Assembly (NCBI RefSeq): GCF_001040705.1
Contig: NZ_CVQP01000006.1
Coordinates: 115,760-179,759, forward strand
DNA from: Rhodococcus sp. RD6.2
GTDB taxonomy: Bacteria > Actinomycetota > Actinomycetes > Mycobacteriales > Mycobacteriaceae
Direction of reading: 5' to 3'
DNA: 64,000 nucleotides
Numbering within the stretch: position 1 is the first letter of the stretch; every line of letters begins with the position of its first letter. The translations under genes were made by a program, and so were the position numbers. Below are positions 44,001-51,912 of this stretch, one piece after another. The notes under the pieces were generated by a model. That model did no database searches. It was not told the DNA's origin and saw only the letters and a list, made by a program, of their open reading frames with translations.

Positions 44001-44464
44001 AGCTGCCCGGTGCCGCCGACACCGACGGCGCCGCGGACGAGGATCTCGAATCGCTGCAGGCGGCATTCCTGCGCTCACGATGGGCGCACCGCAATCCTGT
44101 CGAGGTGGAAGTGCCGTTCGAGACGTCCATCGCGGGCACCGTCGTACGCGGACGGATCGACGCGGTGTTCGCCGACCCGGACGGCGGCTGGACCGTCATC
44201 GACTGGAAGACCGGTGCCGAGCCGAGCGCCGCGAACGAGCACGCCGTCGCGATGCAGTTGGCGGCCTACCGTGTGGCGTGGGCGGAGCTGATGACGGCGC
44301 GCGCCGTGGCCCGCGGCGGCGATCCGGTCGACCCGACGTCGGTGCGTGCGGCATTCCACTACGTGCGGACCGGCCGAACAATTGCGCCGGAGGACCTGCC
44401 CGACGCCGCCGAGCTCACCCTGCTGATCGAGACGGCGGGGAGGGCGACGGACATCCTGGGGTAG
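41048..44464 (+). CDS. adnB: AdnB subunit of the AdnAB helicase-nuclease
   Basis: An 1138-aa protein with a complete UvrD/Rep motor: Q motif PTPEQAAVIAAP, Walker A AGAGAGKTETM (about residues 41-51), motif Ia TFTRKAAQQL, Walker B LLDEYQDTGH, motif III GDPMQSIYGWRGA, motif V TVHSAKGLEW and motif VI YVALTRTERAL. The C-terminal nuclease domain has VIDWKTGAEP. In mycobacteria this is the main translocating motor of the heterodimer. Its GTG overlaps the adnA stop by four bases, ensuring paired synthesis. A long acidic linker (about residues 860-915) separates motor and nuclease. Confidence 0.92.
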   Translation: MTGTARTRITPAELATALGQFPPTPEQAAVIAAPPGPTLVVAGAGAGKTETMAARVVWLVANELAHPDQVLGLTFTRKAAQQLTSRIRQRLARLADPRVTRSLGLSEDLRNRILSGEPEVSTYHSYAGRLLTEHGLLLPIEPSSDLLSETALWQLAHRVVSSWDGDLDTDRNPTSLTEAVLALSGQLAEHLVEPGDLREAHTELDKLIHALPAGPRQRGGPKKELLDILSAQHERVELLPLVQRLSDTLRREGALDFGSQMSLAARVAAEHPEVGRSERERFRVVLLDEYQDTGHAQRVLLSSLFGGGEDGHLALTAVGDPMQSIYGWRGASAANLPRFATDFPLPDGRPAPRLELLTSWRNPAEALELANAASAPLRERGVPVPELRPKPDVEPGDIRIALHLDVEREREWVADRFAAEYAAARERDESPPTAAVLIRRNADAAPVAAALRRRGLPVEVVGLGGLLHVPEVADVIAMLRLVADPLAGSAAVRVLTGARWQVGVADLAALWRRARALAVGAARSAGGAVTDSDSLDQALDSALPGEHAEQAGLADAIADPGARERYSALGYRRITSLAAELTSLRERIGQPLTELVAEVERVLGIGIEAQARLPWLRAGGAGREHLDAFADVVAGYARNSSATLTGLLAFLSAAETVENGLAPGEVEVARDRVQVLTVHSAKGLEWQVVAVPHVVEGVFPSGTATGTWLGAIAELPPHLRGDRADAADGSDGVPVPDLENVYDRKDLEDALAAHKDALARRKLDEDRRLFYVALTRTERALYVSGHHWGETGSTPKGPSDFLEEMRSVVESAAREGRVLGVVEQWEAEPEADASNPLTAEVVAAEWPRDPLGDRRAGVSRGADLVLAALGRAPSAADAPDRSGEAPDDGEHDEDSPSDDPEGWAADVEALLAERAARAAARAEVTLPGQMSVSQLVDLAAAPDELAARLRRPLPFPPNPLARRGTAFHAWIERRFGATRLLDMDELPGAADTDGAADEDLESLQAAFLRSRWAHRNPVEVEVPFETSIAGTVVRGRIDAVFADPDGGWTVIDWKTGAEPSAANEHAVAMQLAAYRVAWAELMTARAVARGGDPVDPTSVRAAFHYVRTGRTIAPEDLPDAAELTLLIETAGRATDILG

Positions 44465-44472
44465 TCACCCGA

Positions 44473-44847
44473 TCACGCCGCGGTGCGACGGACCTTCACG
44501 GCGGCGGCGATCATCGGAAGCTGCAGGGGAAGGCGTGCAAGGGCCACCACCTTGAGCGGGGTGCTGATCTTGTCGCTGCGCACCCAGTCGACAGCCATCT
44601 GCACGTTGGCCGGGAAGACGGCCACCAGCAGCGCCGCGGCGAGAGTGCCGCCGAGGCCGCGGGTGCGCGGGATCGCGAGTGCCGTGCCGACCGCGATCTC
44701 GGCGACACCGGAGGCGTAGGTGTAGGCGCGGGCGCCGCCGGGGAGGCGGCGCGGAACGATGGAGTCGAACGGCTTCGGCGTGACGAAATGGAGTGTGCCC
44801 GCACCGAGAAACAGTGCGGCGAGCGCGGGAGCGGGTGAGATCTTCAT
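44473..44847 (-). CDS. DoxX-like membrane protein
   Basis: A 124-aa protein with four hydrophobic segments and the sequence GTLHFVTPKPFDSIVPRRLPGGARAY (given here only as the family's HF-P-FD-IVP pattern), followed by SGVAEIAVGTAL. This is typical of DoxX/SURF4-like membrane proteins of unknown biochemical role. The ATG at 44847 was chosen because upstream codons lack hydrophobic or family sequence. It converges with adnB, ending 8 bp after it. Confidence 0.8.
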   Translation of the reverse strand: MKISPAPALAALFLGAGTLHFVTPKPFDSIVPRRLPGGARAYTYASGVAEIAVGTALAIPRTRGLGGTLAAALLVAVFPANVQMAVDWVRSDKISTPLKVVALARLPLQLPMIAAAVKVRRTAA

Positions 44848-45005
44848 GCCACCACCCTGCTGGACCGGGCGCGGCAACGCCAGTGAATCGCGTGCGGAGG
44901 TCACGTCCGTTACTGTCGGTCCGATCCTGCCCGCGTGGTCCGGCGCGCACCGGGCCCGTCGTTGGCTAGGCTCCGAGCCGATGTCTGCGAACGGGAGTCC
45001 CATCC

Positions 45006-46067
45006 ATGGCCGGTAAGTTCCGCCAGCGGTTCCAAGATCAGGAGAACCTGACCGAGCGGCCCGATTTCGCGCTGGTCGGTGTCCTGCGGATCCCCGAGGC
45101 GATGCGCAGCCCGTTCAACCTGATCTTCCGTCGCGTCATGATGGCCGTGGGGGTCCTGTTCCTCGCCGTGTTCGTGATCTATCTGGACCGGGACGGCTAC
45201 CGCGACGCCCAGGAAAACCCGCTGTCGTTCCTGGACTGCCTCTACTACGCCACGGTGTCACTCTCGACCACCGGGTACGGCGACATCACTCCGATCACAC
45301 CGAGTGCGCGCCTGATCAACGTCCTCGTGATCACGCCGCTTCGGGTCCTGTTCCTCATCATCCTGGTCGGTACCACGCTGTCGGTGCTCACCGAGCGGTC
45401 CCGCCAGGCGTTCAAGATTCAGCGTTGGAGGAATGCAGTGCGCAACCACACCGTCGTTGTCGGATACGGCACCAAGGGCCGGACCGCTGTCGATGCGATG
45501 CTCGGCGACGGCATCAAGCCGGCCGACATCGTCGTCGTGGACACCGATCAGACCGTCCTGGATTCCGCGGCCTCCCTCGGTCTCGTCACCGTCCTGGGGT
45601 CCGCGACCAAGTCGGAGGTGCTTCGCCTTGCCGGCGTCCAGCACGCCGCATCGGTGATCGTCGCGGCGAACCGTGACGACACCGCGGTCCTCGTGACGCT
45701 GACGGCGCGCGAGGTCGGCCCGAAGGCGAAGATCGTCGCCGCGATCCGTGAAACCGACAATGCGCATCTGCTCCGGCAGTCCGGTGCCGATTCGGTGGTC
45801 GTGTCCTCGGAGACGGCGGGACGCCTGCTCGGCATCGCCCGCACCACCCCGACGGTGGTGGAGATGATCGAGGACCTGCTCACCCCCGAGGCCGGATTCG
45901 CCATAGCGGAACGGGAAGTGGAGCACGACGAGATCGGTGGGTCTCCGCGGCACCTGTCCGACATCGTGCTCGCGGTCGTGCGGGACGGACGCCTCGTCCG
46001 TGTCGGGTCACCGGAAGTCGACTCGGTCGAGGCGGACGACCGCCTTCTGTACATCCGACGCGTCTGA
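45006..46067 (+). CDS. Potassium channel protein with RCK/TrkA-N domain
   Basis: A 353-aa protein. Two transmembrane helices flank a pore with the selectivity filter TTGYGD (residues 88-93). It is followed by a TrkA-N domain (TVVVGYGTKGRTAVDAML, a Rossmann nucleotide-binding loop) and a TrkA-C-like tail (about 265-350). It probably forms a tetrameric ligand-gated K+ channel. It corresponds to Rv3200c in length and place. A TAGGCT element 41-36 bases before the ATG may be its -10. Confidence 0.9.
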   Translation: MAGKFRQRFQDQENLTERPDFALVGVLRIPEAMRSPFNLIFRRVMMAVGVLFLAVFVIYLDRDGYRDAQENPLSFLDCLYYATVSLSTTGYGDITPITPSARLINVLVITPLRVLFLIILVGTTLSVLTERSRQAFKIQRWRNAVRNHTVVVGYGTKGRTAVDAMLGDGIKPADIVVVDTDQTVLDSAASLGLVTVLGSATKSEVLRLAGVQHAASVIVAANRDDTAVLVTLTAREVGPKAKIVAAIRETDNAHLLRQSGADSVVVSSETAGRLLGIARTTPTVVEMIEDLLTPEAGFAIAEREVEHDEIGGSPRHLSDIVLAVVRDGRLVRVGSPEVDSVEADDRLLYIRRV

Positions 46068-46128
46068 AACCGACAGTCGTCGGGGCGCGCCGGACGAGTT
46101 CTCCGGCGCACGCCCTACTGTGGTGCGC

Positions 46129-47028
46129 GTGGCTGAATTCGTGATGTCCGAGGTCCCGTTGCTCTCCCGTTCGGCGTTGGACCGTGCGGAGGAATTGCGG
46201 TCCGACACCGACGCGTTGCGGGCCGGGTGGGCCGACGCACAGGTGCTGCGGGTCAACCATCGTGGCCAGGTGCGCGTCGACGGCGTCGAGCTGGTGCTCG
46301 ACCAGGCGTCGTCCCTCGGAACGGAACCGGTGTCCGGTGCGGTGTTCCTCGGTCGCCGCGACGACGGCACCCACCTGTGGGCAGTGCGTGTTCCCGCGAT
46401 GATCGGTGAACTCGCCGACCTCAGGATGATCGGTCACCAACTCGACGACTCGAGTGCGGGTCTGCTGACCACCGCGGTTGCGGTACTCGGCTGGCACGAC
46501 GCCGCCGGATTCAGCGCGCTCGACGGATCACCGACGACGCCGACCATGGCGGGATGGTCACGCCACAGCACGAGCACCGGCCACGAAGAGTTCCCCCGCA
46601 CCGACCCGGCCGTGATCTGCCTCGTCCACGACGGCGCCGACCGGGTGCTGCTGGCGCGCAACGGAACGTGGCCCGAGCGCAGGTTCTCGGTCCTCGCCGG
46701 ATTCGTCGAAGCGGGCGAGTCGCTGGAGTCCTGCGTCGCGCGGGAGATCGAAGAGGAAGTCGGACTGGTCGTCCGGGACATTCGCTACCTCGGGAGCCAG
46801 CCGTGGCCGTTCCCGCGGTCGGTGATGATCGGGTTCTCCGCGATCGCCGATCCGGACGCACCACTGCTGTTCAAGGACGGAGAGATCGCCGAGGCACACT
46901 GGTTCGAACGCGAGGAGGTGCGCGCCGCACTGCGTCTGGGGGACTGGACGTCCCCCGCCGACGCACGCCTCCTCGTTCCGGGCTCGGTGTCGATCGCCCG
47001 AGGCATGCTCGAAGCGTGGGCGAAATAG
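46129..47028 (+). CDS. nudC: NADH pyrophosphatase NudC
   Basis: A 299-aa Nudix hydrolase. The Nudix box GX5EX7REUXEEXGU is complete (GFVEAGE ... REIEEEVG, about residues 191-213), and SQPWPFPRS is the NADH-specificity motif. It hydrolyses NADH and may decap NAD-RNA. The zinc-ribbon cysteines of E. coli NudC are absent: the segment before FPRTDPAVICLV has none. The GTG at 46129 is seven bases after TACTGT, suggesting a leaderless message; GTGs at 46120 and 46123 are alternatives. It converges with mycoredoxin, 6 bp apart. Confidence 0.92.
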   Translation: MAEFVMSEVPLLSRSALDRAEELRSDTDALRAGWADAQVLRVNHRGQVRVDGVELVLDQASSLGTEPVSGAVFLGRRDDGTHLWAVRVPAMIGELADLRMIGHQLDDSSAGLLTTAVAVLGWHDAAGFSALDGSPTTPTMAGWSRHSTSTGHEEFPRTDPAVICLVHDGADRVLLARNGTWPERRFSVLAGFVEAGESLESCVAREIEEEVGLVVRDIRYLGSQPWPFPRSVMIGFSAIADPDAPLLFKDGEIAEAHWFEREEVRAALRLGDWTSPADARLLVPGSVSIARGMLEAWAK

Positions 47029-47034
47029 CCGGCG

Positions 47035-47292
47035 TCAGAGGCCGAGGGCCTTCTTGACCTCTACCAGCGACGGGTTTGTGGCTGTGCTGCCGTCGGCGAA
47101 CTTCACGGTCGGGACGACGTGGTTACCGCCGTTGACGCTGCCGACGAACTCGGCCGACGCGGGATCGTCCTCGATGTCGATCTCGACGTAGCCGATGCCG
47201 TTCTCGTCGAGTTGCTTCTTGAGGCGTCGGCAGTACCCGCACCAGGTGGTCGAGTAGATGGTCAGGGCGGTGGCGGTCTCGGTAGCAGTCAC
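47035..47292 (-). CDS. mrx1: Mycoredoxin (glutaredoxin-like)
   Basis: An 85-aa thioredoxin-fold protein with the active site WCGYC (C18 and C21), the cis-proline loop HVVPTVKFADG and NPSLVEVKKAL at the end. It matches mycoredoxin-1 (Rv3198A), which reduces S-mycothiolated proteins. Its GTG start lies about 10 bases after the -10 of a SigH-type promoter, so the message is nearly leaderless and probably induced by thiol stress. Confidence 0.92.
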   Translation of the reverse strand: MTATETATALTIYSTTWCGYCRRLKKQLDENGIGYVEIDIEDDPASAEFVGSVNGGNHVVPTVKFADGSTATNPSLVEVKKALGL

Positions 47293-47301
47293 GGGGGATA
47301 C

Positions 47302-47327
47302 AACACCACGGCCATGCCCGATGTTCC
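47302..47327 (-). promoter_or_regulatory. Candidate SigH promoter of mycoredoxin
   Basis: On the minus strand, GGAACA (47327-47322), a 17-base spacer and GTT (47304-47302) have the same elements and spacing as the promoter ahead of sigH. The predicted start of transcription falls within a few bases of the GTG codon. Confidence 0.68.
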
Positions 47328-47425
47328 GCAACCGTGAGTGATCTTCACCCCAGCAAGGCCGAAAATCGCGTGCGGGCGCCGCAGGCGCTGCCGACGTGTC
47401 GGACGGCCCTGCCATGATGGACGGC

Positions 47426-49579
47426 ATGGCAGCAGACGCAGCGGACTCATCAGGACTCGATCCGCAGCAGTCGGCAGCCGTCCTGGCACCCCGTGGTCCG
47501 GTGTGCGTGCTGGCAGGCGCGGGTACAGGCAAGACCCGCACCATCACCCATCGCATCGCGCGTCTCGTCGCGGACGGGCACGTCGCCGCCGGGCAGGTTC
47601 TCGCCGTCACGTTCACCGCGCGAGCGGCGGGTGAGATGCGGTCGCGACTACGTGGGCTCGGTATCGGCGAGGGTGCCAACCAGGTGCAGGCCCGCACCTT
47701 CCACGCCGCCGCGCTGCGACAGCTGCGATACTTCTGGCCGCAGGTCGTCGGGGACACCTCGTGGGAGCTGATCGACCGCAAGTTCGCGGTCGTCGCGCAG
47801 GCAGCGAACCGGGTCGGGCTGTCCACCAGCACCGACAGTGTGCGCGATCTCGCAGGCGAGATCGAGTGGTCGAAGGCGTCGCTGATCGCGCCGGAGGACT
47901 ACCCGGCGGCGGTGGCCCGAGTTCGGCGTGACGCGCCTGCCGATCCCGCGAAGGTTGGGGAGGCGTACGCCGCCTACGAGTCGCTCAAGATGCGCGGCGA
48001 GACGATGATGCTCGACTTCGACGACCTGCTGTTGCACACGGCGATCGCGCTGGAGGACCATCCCGGAGTCGCGCAGGAGTTCCGTGAACGGTACCGCTGC
48101 TTCGTCGTCGACGAGTACCAGGACGTCACGCCGCTGCAGCAACGCGTGCTCGACGCCTGGCTCGGCGACCGTGACGACCTCACCGTCGTCGGCGACGCGA
48201 ACCAGACCATCTACTCCTTCACCGGGGCCACGCCGCGCTATCTGCTGGACTTCTCCCGGCGGTTCCCCGACGCGACGGTGGTCCGGCTCGAACGCGACTA
48301 CCGCTCGACGCCGGAGGTGGTGTCGTTGGCGAACCGCGTCATCGGGGCGGCCCGCGGCCGGATCGCCGGTACCCGGCTGCAGCTGATCGGTCAGCGTCCG
48401 GCAGGCCCCGAGCCGACGTTCGCGGAGTTCGACGACGAACCGGCCGAGGCCGCGGCGATCGCCGCGCGGATCAAGCAGCTCATCGACTCCGGAACGCCCG
48501 CCGCGGAGATCGCGGTCCTGTACCGCATCAACGCGCAGTCGGAGGCTCACGAGCAGGCGTTGACGGAGCTCGGGATCCCGTTCCAGGTGCGCGGTGGCGA
48601 GGGCTTCTTCACCCGACCGGAGGTGCGGCAGGCGGTGTCCGCCCTGCGTCAGGCTGCTGCCCGTGACGACCTGCCCGACGGCGCCGATCGGGGTGCGGCA
48701 CTGGTGACGCTGGTGCGGGCCGTGCTCGTGCCGATGGGCCTGACGGACACCGAGCCGTCGGGCGCGCAGGCACGCGAGAAGTGGGCGTCCCTGAGGGCTC
48801 TCGTCGAGCTGACGGAGGAACTGCTCACCCACGAACCCGACCTCGACCTCGCCGCTCTGCTGCGCGACCTCGCGGCCCGCGCCGAGGCCAGGCATCCTCC
48901 GACGGTGCAGGGCGTGACGCTGGCGTCGCTGCACGCCGCGAAGGGCCTCGAATGGGATGCGGTGTTCCTGGCGGGCCTCGCCGACGGCACCATGCCGATC
49001 CAACATGCGTTGGGGGACAAGTCGACTCCGCCGGACGAAGCCGCGGTGGAGGAGGAACGCCGCCTGCTGTATGTCGGGGTGACGCGTGCCCGCGAACATC
49101 TGCAGCTGTCGTGGGCGTTGGCTCGCAACGCGGGCGGACGCCGGTCCCGCCGGCGGTCGCGCTTCCTCCTCGACCTCGTCCCCGACGACTCGCCTGCCTC
49201 ACGGATCGCGGCCCCTGCCGCGCAGCAGAAGAAGCGGCCGCGGTGCCGGGTCTGCGGCAAGCACCTACAGGATGCGGCGACGACGATGCTGGGCCGTTGC
49301 CAGAGTTGCCCGTCGAACCTCGACGCCGCGCTTTTCGACGCGCTCAAGGCGTGGCGCAAGGAGAAGTCGCTGGCGATGAAGGTGCCTGCGTTCGTCGTGT
49401 TCAGCGACACGACGTTGATCGCGATCGCGGAGCAGCAGCCCGGTGACGACAGTGCACTCGTCGCGATTCCGGGCATCGGCGCGAAGAAGCTCGAACGGTT
49501 CGGGTCCGACGTGCTCGCGGTGGTCCGCGGCGAGGACCCCGTCGCCGTCGCCCAGCTCAGTTTCGCCGACGACGTGTGA
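47426..49579 (+). CDS. uvrD2: UvrD2 superfamily I helicase
   Basis: About 717 aa. The motor has [15 protein letters not shown] (Walker A about residues 30-37), [39 protein letters not shown] and [16 protein letters not shown] four-cysteine zinc module (CRVC ... CQSC, about 607-632) is followed by an HRDC domain (about 638-705). This order is diagnostic of actinobacterial UvrD2. The ATG at 47426 lies seven bases after CATGAT, a possible -10; ATGs at 47414 and 47417 are alternatives. It is divergent from mycoredoxin. Confidence 0.93.
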   Translation: MAADAADSSGLDPQQSAAVLAPRGPVCVLAGAGTGKTRTITHRIARLVADGHVAAGQVLAVTFTARAAGEMRSRLRGLGIGEGANQVQARTFHAAALRQLRYFWPQVVGDTSWELIDRKFAVVAQAANRVGLSTSTDSVRDLAGEIEWSKASLIAPEDYPAAVARVRRDAPADPAKVGEAYAAYESLKMRGETMMLDFDDLLLHTAIALEDHPGVAQEFRERYRCFVVDEYQDVTPLQQRVLDAWLGDRDDLTVVGDANQTIYSFTGATPRYLLDFSRRFPDATVVRLERDYRSTPEVVSLANRVIGAARGRIAGTRLQLIGQRPAGPEPTFAEFDDEPAEAAAIAARIKQLIDSGTPAAEIAVLYRINAQSEAHEQALTELGIPFQVRGGEGFFTRPEVRQAVSALRQAAARDDLPDGADRGAALVTLVRAVLVPMGLTDTEPSGAQAREKWASLRALVELTEELLTHEPDLDLAALLRDLAARAEARHPPTVQGVTLASLHAAKGLEWDAVFLAGLADGTMPIQHALGDKSTPPDEAAVEEERRLLYVGVTRAREHLQLSWALARNAGGRRSRRRSRFLLDLVPDDSPASRIAAPAAQQKKRPRCRVCGKHLQDAATTMLGRCQSCPSNLDAALFDALKAWRKEKSLAMKVPAFVVFSDTTLIAIAEQQPGDDSALVAIPGIGAKKLERFGSDVLAVVRGEDPVAVAQLSFADDV

Positions 49580-49602
49580 TGAAGAAACAAAACCGCAGGT
49601 AG

Positions 49603-49640
49603 AAAATAGGTTGTGCGCTTCCGGCGGTAGCGCCTACCCT
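49603..49640 (+). promoter_or_regulatory. whiB7 promoter with WhiB7-type AT-rich element
   Basis: TTGTGC (49611-49616), an 18-base spacer and TACCCT (49635-49640). An AAAATAGG run sits directly before the -35, as in WhiB7-activated promoters, so positive autoregulation is likely. The predicted start is near 49647, leaving a leader of about 475 bases. Confidence 0.6.
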
Positions 49641-49771
49641 GGTTTCCGACGTTGTGGGCAGTGGCCCGCCGTCATGTCAGGCCGGACGGACGCGCACGCG
49701 TCACCGGGAAGTGGGACGACAGGTGTCGCAGGGCGACGCCGTCACGAATGGGACAGGAGGTGATCGGACCG

Positions 49772-49981
49772 ATGATCGATCGGATCAGCAGCGCTCAGGC
49801 GCCAGCCGGCATGCAGGGCTATGCACCTGTCGCGATCAATGCCGCCGCTCACCTGCCCGTTGCCCCGTGGTCGGGGGAAGCGCTCACGCGCGTCGTCCGC
49901 CGTCGCCCCAAGGCAGCAGCGCTCAAGGCAGCAGCCCCCAAGTCCGTGCCCCGGATCGGAAGCCGAGACCACACTCGGTAG
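49772..49981 (+). CDS. whiB7 leader peptide (uORF)
   Basis: A 69-codon reading frame starting MIDRISSAQAPAGMQGYA, with AGGAGGTGAT 7-15 bases upstream, ending 12 bases before the attenuator hairpin. The C-terminal part is rich in Arg, Lys and Ala (VVRRRPKAAALKAAAP). In mycobacteria, ribosome stalling on such a uORF favours read-through into whiB7 when translation is inhibited. The peptide itself is probably not functional. Identification is by position and the known arrangement. Confidence 0.7.
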   Translation: MIDRISSAQAPAGMQGYAPVAINAAAHLPVAPWSGEALTRVVRRRPKAAALKAAAPKSVPRIGSRDHTR

Positions 49982-49993
49982 TTCTCTCCACCA

Positions 49994-50033
49994 GGCCACG
50001 GACGCCCCAGCGGACCGTGGCCGTTCTTGTTTC
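49994..50033 (+). terminator. whiB7 leader attenuator
   Basis: Eight-bp stem GGCCACGG (49994-50001) / CCGTGGCC (50015-50022) followed by the T-rich GTTCTTGTTTC. It lies between the uORF and whiB7, so it is a conditional Rho-independent terminator. Confidence 0.7.
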
Positions 50034-50123
50034 TCGGACAGTTCTCCCAGGCGGAGGACTCGCTCCAGGACGGGTCACCGGTTTGCACCACCCAAACCTC
50101 GACAAGTCCGTAAGGAGCACGAC

Positions 50124-50417
50124 GTGTCCACCGCGACAGTCCGCACCATCACCGAACCCACCACCCCCGGGCCGGTGCAGCGCGAATTGCCTTGCCGTGC
50201 CGACAATCCCGACCTCTGGTTCGGCGAAACCCCCGCCGAACTGGAACTCGCCAAGTCTCTGTGCGCGGCGTGCCCGGTCCGGTCTCGCTGCCTCAGCGCG
50301 GCACTCGACCGAGCCGAGCCGTGGGGCGTGTGGGGCGGGGAGATCCTCGACCACGGCGTCGTCATCGCCCGCAAGCGTCCCCGCGGACGGCCCCGAAAGG
50401 TTGCCGTCTGCGCGTGA
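50124..50417 (+). CDS. whiB7: WhiB7 antibiotic-resistance regulator
   Basis: A 97-aa Wbl protein. The cluster ligands are C24, C47, C50 and C56, followed by the WhiB7-specific EPWGVWGGE turn and a C-terminal AT-hook (RPRGRPRK). It binds the housekeeping sigma factor and activates intrinsic drug-resistance genes in mycobacteria. AAGGAG precedes the GTG. The long leader with uORF and attenuator, and an AT-rich promoter element, indicate induction by translation inhibitors plus autoregulation. Confidence 0.95.
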   Translation: MSTATVRTITEPTTPGPVQRELPCRADNPDLWFGETPAELELAKSLCAACPVRSRCLSAALDRAEPWGVWGGEILDHGVVIARKRPRGRPRKVAVCA

Positions 50418-50426
50418 CCCGCAGGG

Positions 50427-50473
50427 GTGAACGGATCGTTCGGACCCTCCGAGGGACCGAACGATCCGTTCAC
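50427..50473. terminator. Terminator overlapping the xthA stop codon
   Basis: Seventeen-bp perfect stem (50427-50443 and 50457-50473) after whiB7. The right arm contains the stop codon (50470-50472) of the convergent xthA gene. Confidence 0.75.
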
Positions 50474-51402
50474 ACCAACCCGGCGGCGCTCAGGTCGTAG
50501 TCCACGACCACTGCGGCGTGGTCGCTGATCCGCCGGTCCGCCGACGGTTCGCGGTCGGTGCCCGCCGCGGCGGCCGATCGTGCCAACGCGGGCGTCGCGA
50601 GGTGGTAGTCGATGCGCCAGCCGGTGTCGTTGGCGAACGACTGCCCCAGCCAGGACCACCACGAGTACGGTCCGTCGACGTCCGGGTATGTCGTCCGCAC
50701 GACGTCGACGAGGGTGCGGGGCGACAGCAGTGAGTCGAACCAGGCCCGTTCTTCGGGGAGAAATCCCTCGGCCTGGTTGCTGCGCCTCCAGTTCCGCACG
50801 TCGAATCGCGTGTGTGCGATGTTGAGATCGCCCATCAGGAGCAACTCCCGACCCCGGGCGCGGGCGTCGCGGCGGGACCGGGTCAGTTGCCGCGCGAACG
50901 CGTCGAGGAAACGCATCTTGCGGTCGTAGCGGGCGCCGCCGTCCGGCGCTTCCCGCATGCGACCCGGTTTCTGCAGGTGCGCGGGTAGTCCGCCCTTCGG
51001 GAGGTACAGGGAGGCGACGGTGATCGGTGAGTCGGCTAGGTCCACCTCGATGTAGCGGCCCTCGGTGGCGAACTCACGTAGTCCTCGCGCCAGGGTGACG
51101 GGATCGAGTTGGACTGCGTGGGTATGGATTTCGTCGGGCGAGCGCACCAACGCCGATCCCGTCCACGTCCGCACCGCCGCAGGTGCCCGGCGGGTGAGAA
51201 TGGCGACCCCGTTGCGTCCGGGGATCACCCCCTCGTCGTAGGACAGGTGGTACGGGCCGAACACGTCGGGCGGGATCGCGGCCGCGGGCGCACGCATCTC
51301 CTGCAGTGCGACGACGTCCGGTTCCCGCTCGCGTAGCCACTGTTCGAAGCCGCGGCGCTGCGCGGCGCGGATCCCGTTGATGTTGAATGTCGCAATCCGC
51401 AC
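50470..51402 (-). CDS. xthA: Exodeoxyribonuclease III
   Basis: A 310-aa endonuclease/exonuclease/phosphatase fold enzyme for abasic-site and 3'-end repair. MRIATFNINGIRAA, the metal-binding glutamate in ALQEMRAP, LYLPKGG, LMGDLNIAH, the TGWRIDYHLAT region and the catalytic ISDHAAVVVDY are all present. It is the first gene after whiB7 on the opposite strand; I do not recall it at this position in M. tuberculosis. The GTG at 51402 gives the canonical N-terminus. Confidence 0.93.
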   Translation of the reverse strand: MRIATFNINGIRAAQRRGFEQWLREREPDVVALQEMRAPAAAIPPDVFGPYHLSYDEGVIPGRNGVAILTRRAPAAVRTWTGSALVRSPDEIHTHAVQLDPVTLARGLREFATEGRYIEVDLADSPITVASLYLPKGGLPAHLQKPGRMREAPDGGARYDRKMRFLDAFARQLTRSRRDARARGRELLLMGDLNIAHTRFDVRNWRRSNQAEGFLPEERAWFDSLLSPRTLVDVVRTTYPDVDGPYSWWSWLGQSFANDTGWRIDYHLATPALARSAAAAGTDREPSADRRISDHAAVVVDYDLSAAGLV

Positions 51403-51417
51403 GATCGCCCAGTCTAT

Positions 51418-51912
51418 TCAGCCCGCGCGCCGGCGCAGGACGACGACCGGGATCTCCCGCTCGGTCCACGACTGATAGGTGTCGAAGTCGGCGTAGGCGT
51501 CGACGAGCAGAGGCCACAATCGGGCGCGCTGTTCGGGACCGGCCGTCTCTGCGGTGACGTCGCTGCATCGCCTGCGGATCTGGACGCGGGCGTCCGGATT
51601 CGCACACAGATTGCGGTACCACTGCGGGTGTTTCGGCAGACCGCCCTGCGAGGCCACCACCACGACGTCGGCCCCGTCTTCGATGTAGAGCAGGGGAGTG
51701 GTGTAGACGGTGCTGGACCTGCGCCCTCGGTGCTCGAGCAGCAGTGTCGGGACGGGTTTGCGGAATCCGGCGCCGATGCGCCACGTGCCGCCGATCCGTC
51801 CCCCGGTGCGGCGGTAGAGCCACACCTGGCATCGGCCGACGTGTTTGAAGATTCTCGGCAGAACGGGGGAGTCGAGTTGGCGGGGCCGTGGTGGTGTTGA
51901 TCGGTCGTTCAT
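51418..51912 (-). CDS. Ddn-fold (deazaflavin-dependent) reductase-like protein
   Basis: A 164-aa split-beta-barrel protein of the deazaflavin (F420)-dependent nitroreductase group. Seen are LLLEHRGRRSSTVYTTPLLY, VVVASQGGLPKHPQWYRNL and NPDARVQIRRR, the usual signature. Homologues reduce quinones or nitro compounds with F420H2. Its ATG overlaps the stop of the Rieske gene (ATGA), so it is co-translated and may act on or alongside the oxygenase product. Confidence 0.88.
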   Translation of the reverse strand: MNDRSTPPRPRQLDSPVLPRIFKHVGRCQVWLYRRTGGRIGGTWRIGAGFRKPVPTLLLEHRGRRSSTVYTTPLLYIEDGADVVVVASQGGLPKHPQWYRNLCANPDARVQIRRRCSDVTAETAGPEQRARLWPLLVDAYADFDTYQSWTEREIPVVVLRRRAG

